Below, piece by piece: positions 55,493 through 64,000 of a stretch of DNA of 64,000 bases. Position 1 is the stretch's first letter; each line of letters begins with the position of its first letter. Under the pieces are notes generated by a model. It saw only the letters and a list, made by a program, of their open reading frames with translations, was not told the DNA's origin and did no database searches. Origin of the DNA: Metarhizium brunneum (Eukaryota; Ascomycota; Sordariomycetes; Hypocreales; Clavicipitaceae); NCBI RefSeq assembly GCF_013426205.1, contig NC_089425.1, positions 4,154,001 to 4,218,000 on the forward strand, given 5' to 3'. Both the position numbers and the translations under genes were made by a program.

Positions 55493-56782
55493 ATGTCTCC
55501 ATTTGCCATTTGGATTCTGCTGGTGGCCAGCGTCTTGGCAATGACGCTTCCAGATAAGAACCTACAAGTGAAAAAATCCGACGCCGGTCACGCGAGACTA
55601 ATGAGCGAGCTTGGCCGTCGATATAAGCGCACCATGCTCGCTTCTCTCACGGGCACATGCAGCGACAAGAATGTCGTCCTGCGCAAGGAGTGGTTCGTTC
55701 GATGGGCCTTATTCTACATACACGACGACTGATGCTGCAGAAGGCATGCACTATCCGCAGGCCAGCGACGGGATTACATCAAGGCTGTTGGATGCCTGCA
55801 ATCAAAACCAGCCACGGCTCCTGCTGGGCCTGCTCGAACTCGATTTGAACAATTCGTCCTAGCCCACGCCGACCAGAGCCTGCTGATTCACTTCTCTGTG
55901 AGTTCCAACACACCCCGACTATGAATCGTGTTGTTGACCGTGCAGGGCTTGTTGCTGCCCTGGCATCGATACTTCCTCTCTCTATACGAGAAGGCCTTGC
56001 GCGACGAGTGCGGCTACCAGGGCCATCAGCCGTACTGGGACTGGTGCAGGTCAGCGGCCGATCCATTGAATGCCTCCATCTTCGACGGAACAGACACCTC
56101 CCTAGGCAGCAATGGCAAAGCAATACCTCACGCCGGCATCAACCTAACGAACCCAGTCGGCCCGCCCCCCGTGTCCTTTTTCCTACGGCCCGCGGGTTCG
56201 GGTGGCGGTTGTGTGTCGGGGCCGTTTGAAAACCTGACTCTGCATCTCGAAGGCAGCAACGCCGGCGCCAGCACTCCGTTGAAGCTGCGTGACCGTCCCC
56301 GGTGCCTCACACGCGACTTCTCCTGGCCCATTCTCGATGAAAGCAACTCGTACCCAAGAGTCCTAGACTTGATTATCAACAGCAGCGATATTCACAGCTT
56401 CCTGTCGGCCGTGGAAGCGCCAGATGGCGTACACCCCGGCGGGCACTCGTTTATCGGGGGCGACAGCCTGAATCTATTCACATCACCGAATGAGCCCCTC
56501 TTCTACCTGCATCATGCTATGCTGGACCGGGTTTGGGCCATTTGGCAGAGTAGAGATTGGTCGGCGAGGCAGAACGCTCTTGATGGGACGCTTACCGCAA
56601 AGAATTGTGAGTATATACAGGATGCACAGGGTCAGGTCAGGGGTTTGCTAATGATTCTAGACCCCCCGAGCGCCAATGCTACTGTTGATGACGACATGAT
56701 GGTGGGCGATTTGGGCGAATCTCGGCGAATAGGCGAGGTCATGTCGACGGTGGGTGGTTATTTGTGCTATGTCTATGATTGA
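55493..56782 (+). CDS. Secreted tyrosinase (type 3 copper oxidase)
   Basis: Exons 55493-55692, 55744-55897 and 55946-56782 join in phase to 396 residues. A signal peptide (SPFAIWILLVASVLA) is followed by a dibasic region (GRRYKR). Copper A ligands are His108, His116 and His125 (LLPWHRYF); copper B ligands include His281 and His285 (HPGGHSF) and one of His307/308 (YLHHAMLDRVW). The HQPYWDW stretch is typical of fungal extracellular tyrosinases. The first intron uses an unusual GTTCGT donor and an AAG acceptor; this choice is needed to keep Trp after RKE. The enzyme would oxidise phenols to quinones, in melanin formation or cross-linking. It is about 390 residues, the short secreted class without a C-terminal inhibitory domain. 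Confidence 0.88.
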
Positions 56783-57419
56783 GACGGGCCGGACTGCCGG
56801 CTTGGAAAATAGGAGAACGGCGAAGGAGGGTACAGAAATGCAAGATAATTTGTTGGGGCTACAAGCGGGTGTTGCATCATGGCAAGGTTGAAGTTTATTG
56901 TCTACACGGTTCCGTACGGTACTATGGCCTTGGCACGGCCAAAACACGGCTTCACCTGAGTATCGTCTAATCTGATGACGGAGTGCTTCTATGGTTATAG
57001 GGATTATTCTTCTTCTTCAAAAATGGTGCATCTTTACATGTGCTATTTATAAGGAAGTGTGATGGGGACTTAGTAAGAGCTTGGAGTAATAACTCAATTT
57101 GACTAATAATAATTTACAATATTAAAGGCTCTTGGTTTTCCTTGACGCTCAATTAATTAAAAAGGCTTTATTTATATGAAGCAATAAAGGTTTTAATTCT
57201 AAATTTTATTATGATACTAACGCGCTATATAAGAGATTGATACTGCGATTATCAGCCAAGCTAGCTACCAACACAAATACGACGGATAATATACAGCAGT
57301 AAATTAAACTCGTAGTGCGCTGCGCCGATAAGTCCCATACCGACGTTCTGACAAGGAAACCCAAGCTCAAAAATACAAGTGACCCGGGGTTGATATTTTA
57401 ATCGTCGCTTCGAATTCGT
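56783..57419. other. Intergenic with degenerate repeat copy D
   Basis: Strongly AT-rich from 56990 on. Bases ~57055-57210 are a decayed copy of the TIR element in reverse orientation. Confidence 0.5.
57055..57210 (-). mobile_element. Inverted-repeat element family, degenerate copy D
   Basis: Recognisable blocks are agcttggagtaataactcaa, ggctcttggttttccttga and tttatttatatgaagcaa, matching the reverse arm C with many C-to-T and G-to-A changes, the pattern left by RIP. Confidence 0.5.
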
Positions 57420-58555
57420 CGATTCAACACGGTCCGTGACTTGGTCCACGAGCTTGGAATAAGTGGCGTCTCTGGTGACAAGCTTGCGGAACTGCGTGTG
57501 CGCGTGAAACTTGTCATTGACGTACCGTCAAATATCGCCACTCGTCAGGTCCTCCAGCTTGAGCGTCCAGAAGCCATCGCCGCCAAACTCGTCGTCAAAG
57601 ACGGTCCGCGGCCAGCTTGGCATTGCCAACCGCGCAGCAGGTATGAGTCTCGGGCATTGCCGGAGGATATAAAAGAACACATACCGCAGTGTGTCGGCCT
57701 GCGACTTTTGCAACGCTTCTCCGGCATTCCCGAAGAGAAACTTGACCAGAACGAGTCGTTTTTGCCTTGCCCAGTGGCTCTGAAGAATAGTCTTGGTCTC
57801 GTCGTTATAGTATAAATACTTCATGAAGGTAGACTTACCCGAGCCCGGCTTGTCATGTATCCAGAAAACATCCTTCCGCGTCTCAAGCATTCTCGGAACT
57901 TTAAACGACGCTTTGGATTGTTGAAATACGCCCACTTGAAGGTTTCTGCATGTGCTGGTGCGATTTGATGGCTTCGAGACGGCAGGGTCCTAAAGTAGAG
58001 CGCTTCCAGCACTTGTTGGTTCTTGGACGTCGTCTGTCCCGCTTCGCTCAGGCGCTTCGCGGCGAGTTGGGGCTGTTGCAAGTCGCCCGAGGTCACCGGA
58101 GCAGATTTGTTGTGGCGAGCAGAGTCGAGCTCTTGGTTGTAACAATGGCTCACAGCCGCTATCAAATCCTCCTTGAGCCTTTGCAAATCTTGCCGTCTCT
58201 GTACTTGGATTAGTTTGTTGGTGGCTTCGAGCCGCGCGATGGTCGCGGAGAGGTTCGTGACTTGGTCTGTTGCTGGCTGTCAGCACATTGCGATCAATTG
58301 ATGGCTCGCGGGAGTCGCGGGTGGGGACAGAGCCTGGTCGAGAATTGAATATATCTGGTCATTTGCGTCTGTAACCTATCGAGCCGATCCAGCAGGTCTT
58401 GGACCTTGGGCTTGGTGCAAATGCTGCGCAGCGCTACAAGGAAGCTCTTGCACTTGGACTGGTCCTGCGGCGCCGCGAGTGTCTTCAATGCGTTCATGAT
58501 TTCCGTCGCCATCTTCTTGGTTGCTGGCAACGCCCAGTGCCGTCAGAGGGTCCAT
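57420..58555 (-). pseudogene. NACHT/NLR-type STAND NTPase, broken
   Basis: The start MDPLTALGVASN and the helical N-terminal segment are typical of fungal NLR proteins. 'PAHAETFKWAYF' is followed, in another frame, by RKDVFWIHDKPGSGKS, the Walker A region, so there is a frameshift near 57.9 kb. Between 'QCPRL' and 'WPRTVFDDEFGG' the Walker B to sensor region is missing. After LEDLTSGDI comes a TGA at 57528, then RYVNDKFHAH in the same frame, as if an Arg CGA codon had become TGA. The downstream part is gone after ~57420. These proteins act in non-self recognition; this copy cannot. Confidence 0.75.
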
Positions 58556-59500
58556 TGACGGCGTCGGAAGGATCACCATGTCCGCCCGTGAGTGCGTGGA
58601 ATAAGACGTCGGGCGCAGCCTCCCCTTCTCCCTCAGCCCCAGGCAGTTGTGATAGATGCCTCGAGTATCATCAGGCGACGGTGTAAGGCCACAGGAGTCA
58701 GGAAATGGCTCCCGCTGAAAATGCTCAACTCAAAATTGAGCAACGACTTGCCCTTTACTGTATAACCAGTCTATCAAGAGTTGATCTCAGTTCTCAGTTT
58801 CACCGGCAGACCGTCACAGCATCCTTGCATACCTCTTATCTTATTGGCGCACCGTCGTGTAACCCAACTGCACTCCAAGCTGAACCGCATTGCTGCCCGA
58901 CACTGAAGCATCTGACCATGTCCATGTTGGGCATCAGTATTAGCTGATACCCCCTAACCAGAGAAATTCCGTAAAAGAATGGCTACCCAACAAGAGCAGG
59001 ACGACAGTCTATCACTTGATTTAAGCCTGAATTTTAACCCTAAAAAAGGAATGATTATAACGCTTGGACCTTTTATAATCGCCTTGTAAACTCGATATAC
59101 ATAATGGTGACAAGGGCTCAATAAAAGGCTTGGAGTAATTTAGCTCAATGGACGGACGCCATAGAAGTATCCAAAATCATACATTCAGTGCTATAAATTC
59201 AGCCACATGCGTAACGTGTATATTATAGTTCGACGAACCAAGGATGAAAACCGTACGGGCCACGCTTCTGCAACGTCAAAGGCAATTGAGCGGCATAGTT
59301 GTAGGGTCTCTACTGCATGGAGTTACAGCCGGCAAAGAAACGCGATACAACGAACCAAGACTTTTGAAATAAGAAGGTGAAATAAAACAATCTTGTGATA
59401 CGGCGCTGGCATTTACATGATTGACCGCCGAAACTATCGACACTATCCTCCTCGTCCTCTTCCCAGCCCCGTCCCCGGCCTCCAGGCGTCACCGCGGCCC
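58556..59500. other. Intergenic with a small repeat fragment E
   Basis: No gene seen. Bases 59106-59150 match part of the TIR element (tgacaagggctca, gcttggagtaatttagctca). Confidence 0.5.
59106..59150 (-). repeat. Inverted-repeat element family, fragment E
   Basis: About 45 nt in the reverse orientation, resembling the inner end of arm B/C. It is too short to show termini. Confidence 0.45.
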
Positions 59501-60721
59501 CTATGCCTTTGGCAACTCCTTCCAGGCCGCATATTTGCGATAGATGTCCTTTCGGAATACCTGCTTCAGCTCGGAGACGGCAGGCACATCCAGGGGCAAT
59601 TTAGCTTGCACGGCGCCGATTCCACAGAGGTCATTCTTCCGGTCAATGAACCAGGTCAGAGTCATGCCACCACCCCAAGTAAGCGTATTCGAACCGTACC
59701 AACCGTCGACGTCTTGCAGGGTCAGCAGGCCGCCGAGCCCGTAGCCCATCTTGGTGTCTGAATCGACGCCAACTCGGAAAAAGACACCCCCCGGACCAGC
59801 CAACGCTGCCTGATGACCGGCCGCCGACTCCGGTGTAAGATGGTCCTTAAACATGCTCTCAACAGTCTCTCGCTTGAGCAACTTGCCATCATTAGCAAGC
59901 AGCGACTGCAAAATCTTGACATAGTCGACGGCGGGCATAAACAGGCCGTGGCCGCCAAAGTCTCCTTTACAGCGAAGATTCACGTCGCTCTCGCCGCCAA
60001 TGACCGCACGTCCCTGGCCATTGGGATCGTCGGGATTCAAATCAACCATCCTGGCGCGCAGGTCCTCCCGCGATACAGGATAAAACTGGGCATCCCGGCA
60101 GCCGAGAGGAGCCAAGACACGCTCCAGGACATGGTCGCCCAGCGTGCGCCCCGTGACGCGCTCGACAATGCGTCCGGCCCAGTCGAGCCCCGAGCCGTAC
60201 ATCCACCCGGCGCCGGGCTGGTGAGCAAGCGGGTAGGCGAACAGTTCCTCCACCGTCTTGAGCTGCCCCTGCGTCGGGGGGGAGAATATCTCGCGCCACT
60301 TGCCCACGAGCGGGGCGAGGAAGTCGTACGCCGTGCCGGCGCTGTGCGTGAGCAGCATCTCGAGCGTGATGGGACGCGCGGCCGGCTCGAGAAGCGGCGT
60401 CTTGCCGTCGTCGGCGAAGCCCTGGAGTACTTGCTTGGCGGTGAGCTCGGGCGCGACCGGCGAGAGGTCGCCGTCGAGCGTGAGGAGGCCGTCCTCGACG
60501 CACTGCAGGGCGGCGATGGAGGCAACCAGCTTGGTGGCCGAGGCGAGGAATAAGACATCGTCCAGCTGCTGTGGGCGTGTCTCTCCAGATAAGAGAGTGC
60601 GTTCTCCGATGGCCTTGTTGTACGTGAAGTCGCCCTTGGAATCCGTGGCGCAGATGACGGCGCCGTTGATGGTGCCGGATGCAATGGCGGCTTGGAAGCT
60701 GGTCTCGATGGTGCCGGCCAT
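59501..60721 (-). CDS. Beta-lactamase-fold transesterase/esterase (LovD/EstB-like)
   Basis: A 406-residue intron-less gene. I start at MAGTIETSF (60721); the in-frame ATG at 60787 adds 22 residues of low complexity. The class C beta-lactamase SxxK motif is SATK at 61-64, and the Tyr of the YxS/N motif is Tyr175 in GWMYGSGLDWAG. A late 'TWGGGMTLTWF' takes the place of the KTG-type strand. There is no signal peptide. This architecture matches fungal transesterases such as LovD, which move acyl groups onto polyketide alcohols, and general esterases. It is 33 kb from the PKS, so a link is not assumed. Confidence 0.88.
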   Translation of the reverse strand: MAGTIETSFQAAIASGTINGAVICATDSKGDFTYNKAIGERTLLSGETRPQQLDDVLFLASATKLVASIAALQCVEDGLLTLDGDLSPVAPELTAKQVLQGFADDGKTPLLEPAARPITLEMLLTHSAGTAYDFLAPLVGKWREIFSPPTQGQLKTVEELFAYPLAHQPGAGWMYGSGLDWAGRIVERVTGRTLGDHVLERVLAPLGCRDAQFYPVSREDLRARMVDLNPDDPNGQGRAVIGGESDVNLRCKGDFGGHGLFMPAVDYVKILQSLLANDGKLLKRETVESMFKDHLTPESAAGHQAALAGPGGVFFRVGVDSDTKMGYGLGGLLTLQDVDGWYGSNTLTWGGGMTLTWFIDRKNDLCGIGAVQAKLPLDVPAVSELKQVFRKDIYRKYAAWKELPKA

Positions 60722-63335
60722 GACGGGTGCGGTTGGGGTCCTTGGCGGGCGTGGGATGGTAGAATTATTCCGAGAGTGTTTGTTCATAGGGAGAGTTGTG
60801 TGTTGAGCGCGATTTACTTTGCATGTCACCGCGTCATGCAGAGAATCTGACATAAGCCCAACGGACCATCTCGCACACCTTGCGGCCACGAAACACGCCT
60901 CGGTCGCTATTCACCGTCTAGTTGTATAGTACATGGCTGCAGATGACGTACCTTTATTGTCATATCACGAATGGCATTGAACTGGATTATTTACCCCTTC
61001 ATAACGCGGGATACCAGTTGATTTGGTGTAGCCTGCCCAGCGCCGAGTTCCCACGTCAGATTCGGCCGGTTCTGGCTGGCATGCAAATGTCGTTGTACCT
61101 TGTGGAGCGTGACAAGACTTGCGGCTACAAAATAAACATTGAATCTGATTAAACTGGTGTGACACTATATTATTGCGGATATGCGTGTGAAAATGCTGTC
61201 CTTTCGAGGCCGCGGGTGTCGAGACACGGCTTGATCCGCATAGGAAAGATGCCCGTGGCTGGCTGAATTAGCAACAAAATGTTACAGCGGGGATTCCTGG
61301 ATGCTGTAATTCCTTTCCACAGTCTCGGAAAGCTGCACAGGTTAAATTCACACTGTTGCGTTCCAGACTGTTCTCCGTGCAACGGTAAGCCATTCAACGT
61401 TGACATAGCCTATTATTCGCCTCGGCGTATGCTACTCTTGCATATGTCTCAGGTACGTGGCCTCATTTAAGCAGGTGAAATATGATAGTATCCCTCATCA
61501 GAAATGGCCAGCTGTTAACATACGCATTAGTTATAGAAGCATGCTACAGGCCATCGATTCGGTTCAAGGCGTAGAGACAAAATGCACCTAGACGTAGCAG
61601 AACAATTGGCCAGGACGCAACATCTCGGGGCTCTTCTCGAGACTGCCTTCCCTGGGCCACTTTGCATATGTACCCTGAACTGCGGCGTAAAGTTCGTCAT
61701 GATGATTGGTGTCTCACTACCGACTGAGGCGATAAAACTTGTTTGTTTCTTATATGCTACCTGTCAACGGGTCTCGGCTAGTGCCACGGCTGACCCAACA
61801 TCTTGCTATAGACAAGTGTTGACTTGGTGCGAGTAATGTACCAGACATACCACGTGGAAGACTTGCTGCCTAGCTAGGTATATATATGTATGAGACCTGC
61901 CGCCAGAGTTAAATAGAAGCAAGTTTAATCACAACAACAGGACCATTCATCTCATGCTCAAAACAGTCAGCGGCTCCAGACAGTCATAATTGCGTCACGG
62001 GCTTTTATGCATCATTCTAACGCCGGTAGAAAACATCCAAAATAACCTGCAGTCTTACAAAGTCTATGGGGCATCGATCACGTTATCAACTTCATTTAAG
62101 ACGCCGCCCATCATTGTGGCTGCAGCCGTTGCAACTCGAACGGCTCAATTTGGCAATTCCGCCAGCCAGTTTCTGTCGGTATGAGAAAAAAGGAAATTAG
62201 GTGAGAGTCCCTATCGAATCACTGATTCTAGCTTGAACCCACGCGAATCGGCTGCGGTTTTCCCAGCACATTGAGTGAGTTAATATGTGTACATGAAGGG
62301 CAATGTGTGCCGTTGTTTCGACCGCGAAAGCTGACAATTGGGTCATCTTTACCGGGCACAATGCACGTCTTGATTTTTTGGCTACGAAGCTTGGCTTCAA
62401 GCTGCTGCAAGGCATCTGTATAAACTGTCAACCAATAGTCATGGGTGAGAGTCCCTTCCATTACCGGATCTGCGTGACTGGTCCCAGACACGGAAGACCC
62501 TGAATCAAGGCCAAGATGGCCTGACATGGCAAAGGAATTAGCCCATCTTACTACACCATTGTCCTCATCTCGTAGAGTGAGCAAGAGCTCCAGGAGTCGC
62601 TCTGGCAGGGCTCAGGGTCAATACCATGATGGAAAAGTTTTGGTGCTTTAGCCCTATAGCTGGCCCATCAGCCTGTAACTACCCCAAGGGATACCACCAG
62701 CAGGAAGAGAAAAGACTGTGGTAAACGCAGCCAACGACTTGGTTCGGGACTGCCAGCCCACATTCTATCGCCTACATTTCTGGCGGATGTGCGACTGGCA
62801 GGTTCTGCATCGTACTTTCAAGTCATGACAAGGAAACGATGATGCAGAGAGAGAACCAATAAACGCCCTCGAGTTTGTGTGATCAGTCAACTGTTTGAGA
62901 CGACTACAACACAATCTCAGCCACACGAGAAAAGCCCCTACTAGAACTACCCCACGTTACATTTTCCGCGCCTGCAAGTGAAATAACTACAATAATACGT
63001 TTATAGGTACGGAGTATGTGGTCCAGTAGCAAAACGAAAGAGCGGAATCGGTAAGGCTTGGGAGGCTGGGCCACGGCCGCCATAAACGAGAAAGGCCTGG
63101 TTGGCATTGATGCCTTGCATTCTTGTCAGATGACAAGTTTTTGATTCATGGACCATATGCAGACCTAGCAGCAGCTTGATGTGCTGGCTTTATTGGCCCA
63201 AGGTGGCCGGCGACCAAAACACGAGTTCTATAAATACAGTGACAGGATAGCTACTCGGTAGATTTTCTTCCCATCCTTCTCAATTTCAACTCAAGAACGC
63301 CATCTCATCTCATTATATCATCAGCGTCTCCGAAA
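60722..63335. other. Intergenic, 2.6 kb, one doubtful frame
   Basis: A minus-strand frame at 62228-62584 (about 118 codons, no ATG near its 5' end) encodes a soluble stretch with 'GTLTHDYWLTVYTDALQQLE' and CPSC. It might be a terminal exon or a relic; I cannot build a gene. The rest shows only short frames. The final 100 nt are promoter for the gene relic at 63336. Confidence 0.4.
63229..63236 (+). promoter_or_regulatory. TATA box of the broken secreted-protein gene
   Basis: TATAAATA, 100 nt upstream of the ATG at 63336, followed by a TC-rich leader. Confidence 0.55.
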
Positions 63336-63702
63336 ATGAAGGCCTCCACCATCGCACTTGTCGTCTCTGCAGCCGCGCCAGCTCTTGGCGCATAGCGCTG
63401 CAACAGAGGCGACATTGTTTGCGGTCATGTTCTTTTGGGCTACAGCAAGTTTGATCCGCTACGAGTTTAAAAATGCCAATCGGTTCCAACGCTCCGCAGG
63501 CTCGGAATACCAGGCGGTAATGCGCCATGCATTGCAGGCTGCTCGCCAGCCAATTTCTGAACACGCGGTTGTCGACAGCCTTTATTATTGCTCGCATCCG
63601 GACAGAGTTTACTGGTATAGCACTTGCAAGCCAAAGGAGTGCAAGAGGAACCCGAACAAGCCGACCGACTACTGTCTCACTAGCCCAGAAGTTGACGTAT
63701 GA
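63336..63702 (+). pseudogene. Small cysteine-rich secreted protein, interrupted
   Basis: A clean signal peptide (KASTIALVVSAAAPALGA) is followed at codon 20 (63393-63395) by TAG, then in the same frame by RCNRGDIVCGHVLLGYSKF. The later part, EHAVVDSLYYC with four cysteines (YYC, STC, KEC, DYC) to the stop at 63702, is in the next frame, and I found no intron that joins the two cleanly. The pattern (CxxGxxVCG, then VVDSLYYC) is a known-looking small secreted family. The promoter looks intact. Alternative: an unusual intron removes the TAG, but the only candidate is 36 nt and destroys the signal peptide. Confidence 0.55.
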
Positions 63703-64000
63703 CTATTTCAGTCTTGTTGAGCATTCATGTTGAAGCTGATATTCTTCTAGTTATGCATCAGTCACTGTCTAAGTGGCTCCGCGATTGTCCAAGTACACGA
63801 ATCATTTTTTTTCTCTTCTGGGCCCAAGTTCTGCAGTCTATCTGGGTGAAGCCTTCGTTTACAAGGTAGTAATTCAACATCAGGGCAGGGGACCACGTAT
63901 TTTAGTGCTGTTGCATATATGGCTTGGCTATTTATTAAACTTGGAATTCGTATCTACATCGTCTCATTTCGTGCCTCCAATATCTTCCTTGGGATACATG
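63703..64000. other. Window end, no gene seen
   Basis: About 300 nt of 3' flank without open frames of note. Confidence 0.5.

Noticed and set aside
59501..60721. LovD-like transesterase as member of the PKS group
   Set aside because: It is 33 kb from the PKS with many unrelated genes between; linkage is not supported.
62228..62584. 118-codon minus-strand frame with CPSC
   Set aside because: No start codon or upstream exon found; listed only as a doubtful frame in the intergenic entry.

Overview
The window is nuclear DNA of a filamentous ascomycete. Genes are dense and broken by 50-110 nt introns with GT...AG ends and CTAAC/CTGAC branch sites. Families include GLEYA adhesin, Zn2Cys6 regulator, highly reducing (HR) polyketide synthase, secreted S41 peptidase, tyrosinase and NACHT remnants. 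The content suggests Sordariomycetes, probably Hypocreales; that placement is inferred from gene content only. All multi-exon models were joined by eye, checking splice signals and reading phase.

Layout. 1-1673: 3' part of a Ser/Thr-rich GLEYA adhesin gene. 3.2-9.0 kb: small SAM methyltransferase, Zn2Cys6 regulator, and a seven-exon FAD monooxygenase convergent with the regulator. 10.9-17.0 kb: small putative mitochondrial protein, peroxisomal D-amino-acid oxidase, secreted S41 peptidase. 18.1-18.5 kb: six-cysteine secreted protein. 19.4-38.5 kb: secondary-metabolite region with HR-PKS (KS-AT-DH-degenerate MT-ER-KR-ACP), GPI7-like ethanolamine phosphate transferase, alpha/beta hydrolase, cytochrome P450 and DHA2 transporter. 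The PKS has no release domain. The hydrolase resembles proteins that release or transfer polyketides, P450 and transporter would supply oxidation and export, and the GPI7-like gene is either a bystander or a candidate self-resistance copy. 39.0-40.5 kb: APH-type phosphotransferase and a conserved hypothetical gene.

40.5-64 kb is looser and repeat-rich. It holds short secreted-protein genes that are easy to miss because their exons are small: a six-cysteine protein (42.6-42.9 kb), a cysteine-free RR-containing peptide (44.1-44.4 kb), a 58-residue peptide with cystine-knot spacing (51.1-51.4 kb), and a broken cysteine-rich gene (63.3-63.7 kb). Larger genes are a 276-residue secreted protein, an 825-residue secreted protein of uncertain family, a kinase-fold protein, an unknown 163-residue protein, tyrosinase and a LovD-like transesterase. 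A NACHT pseudogene, an ankyrin-like fragment and several copies of an inverted-repeat element with C-to-T type decay suggest transposon activity and repeat-induced point mutation (RIP).

The strongest novel leads are the cystine-knot-type gene with its 3' repeat shared with another secreted-protein gene, the other unlisted small secreted genes, and the PKS/hydrolase/P450/transporter group enclosing a divergent GPI7 copy.
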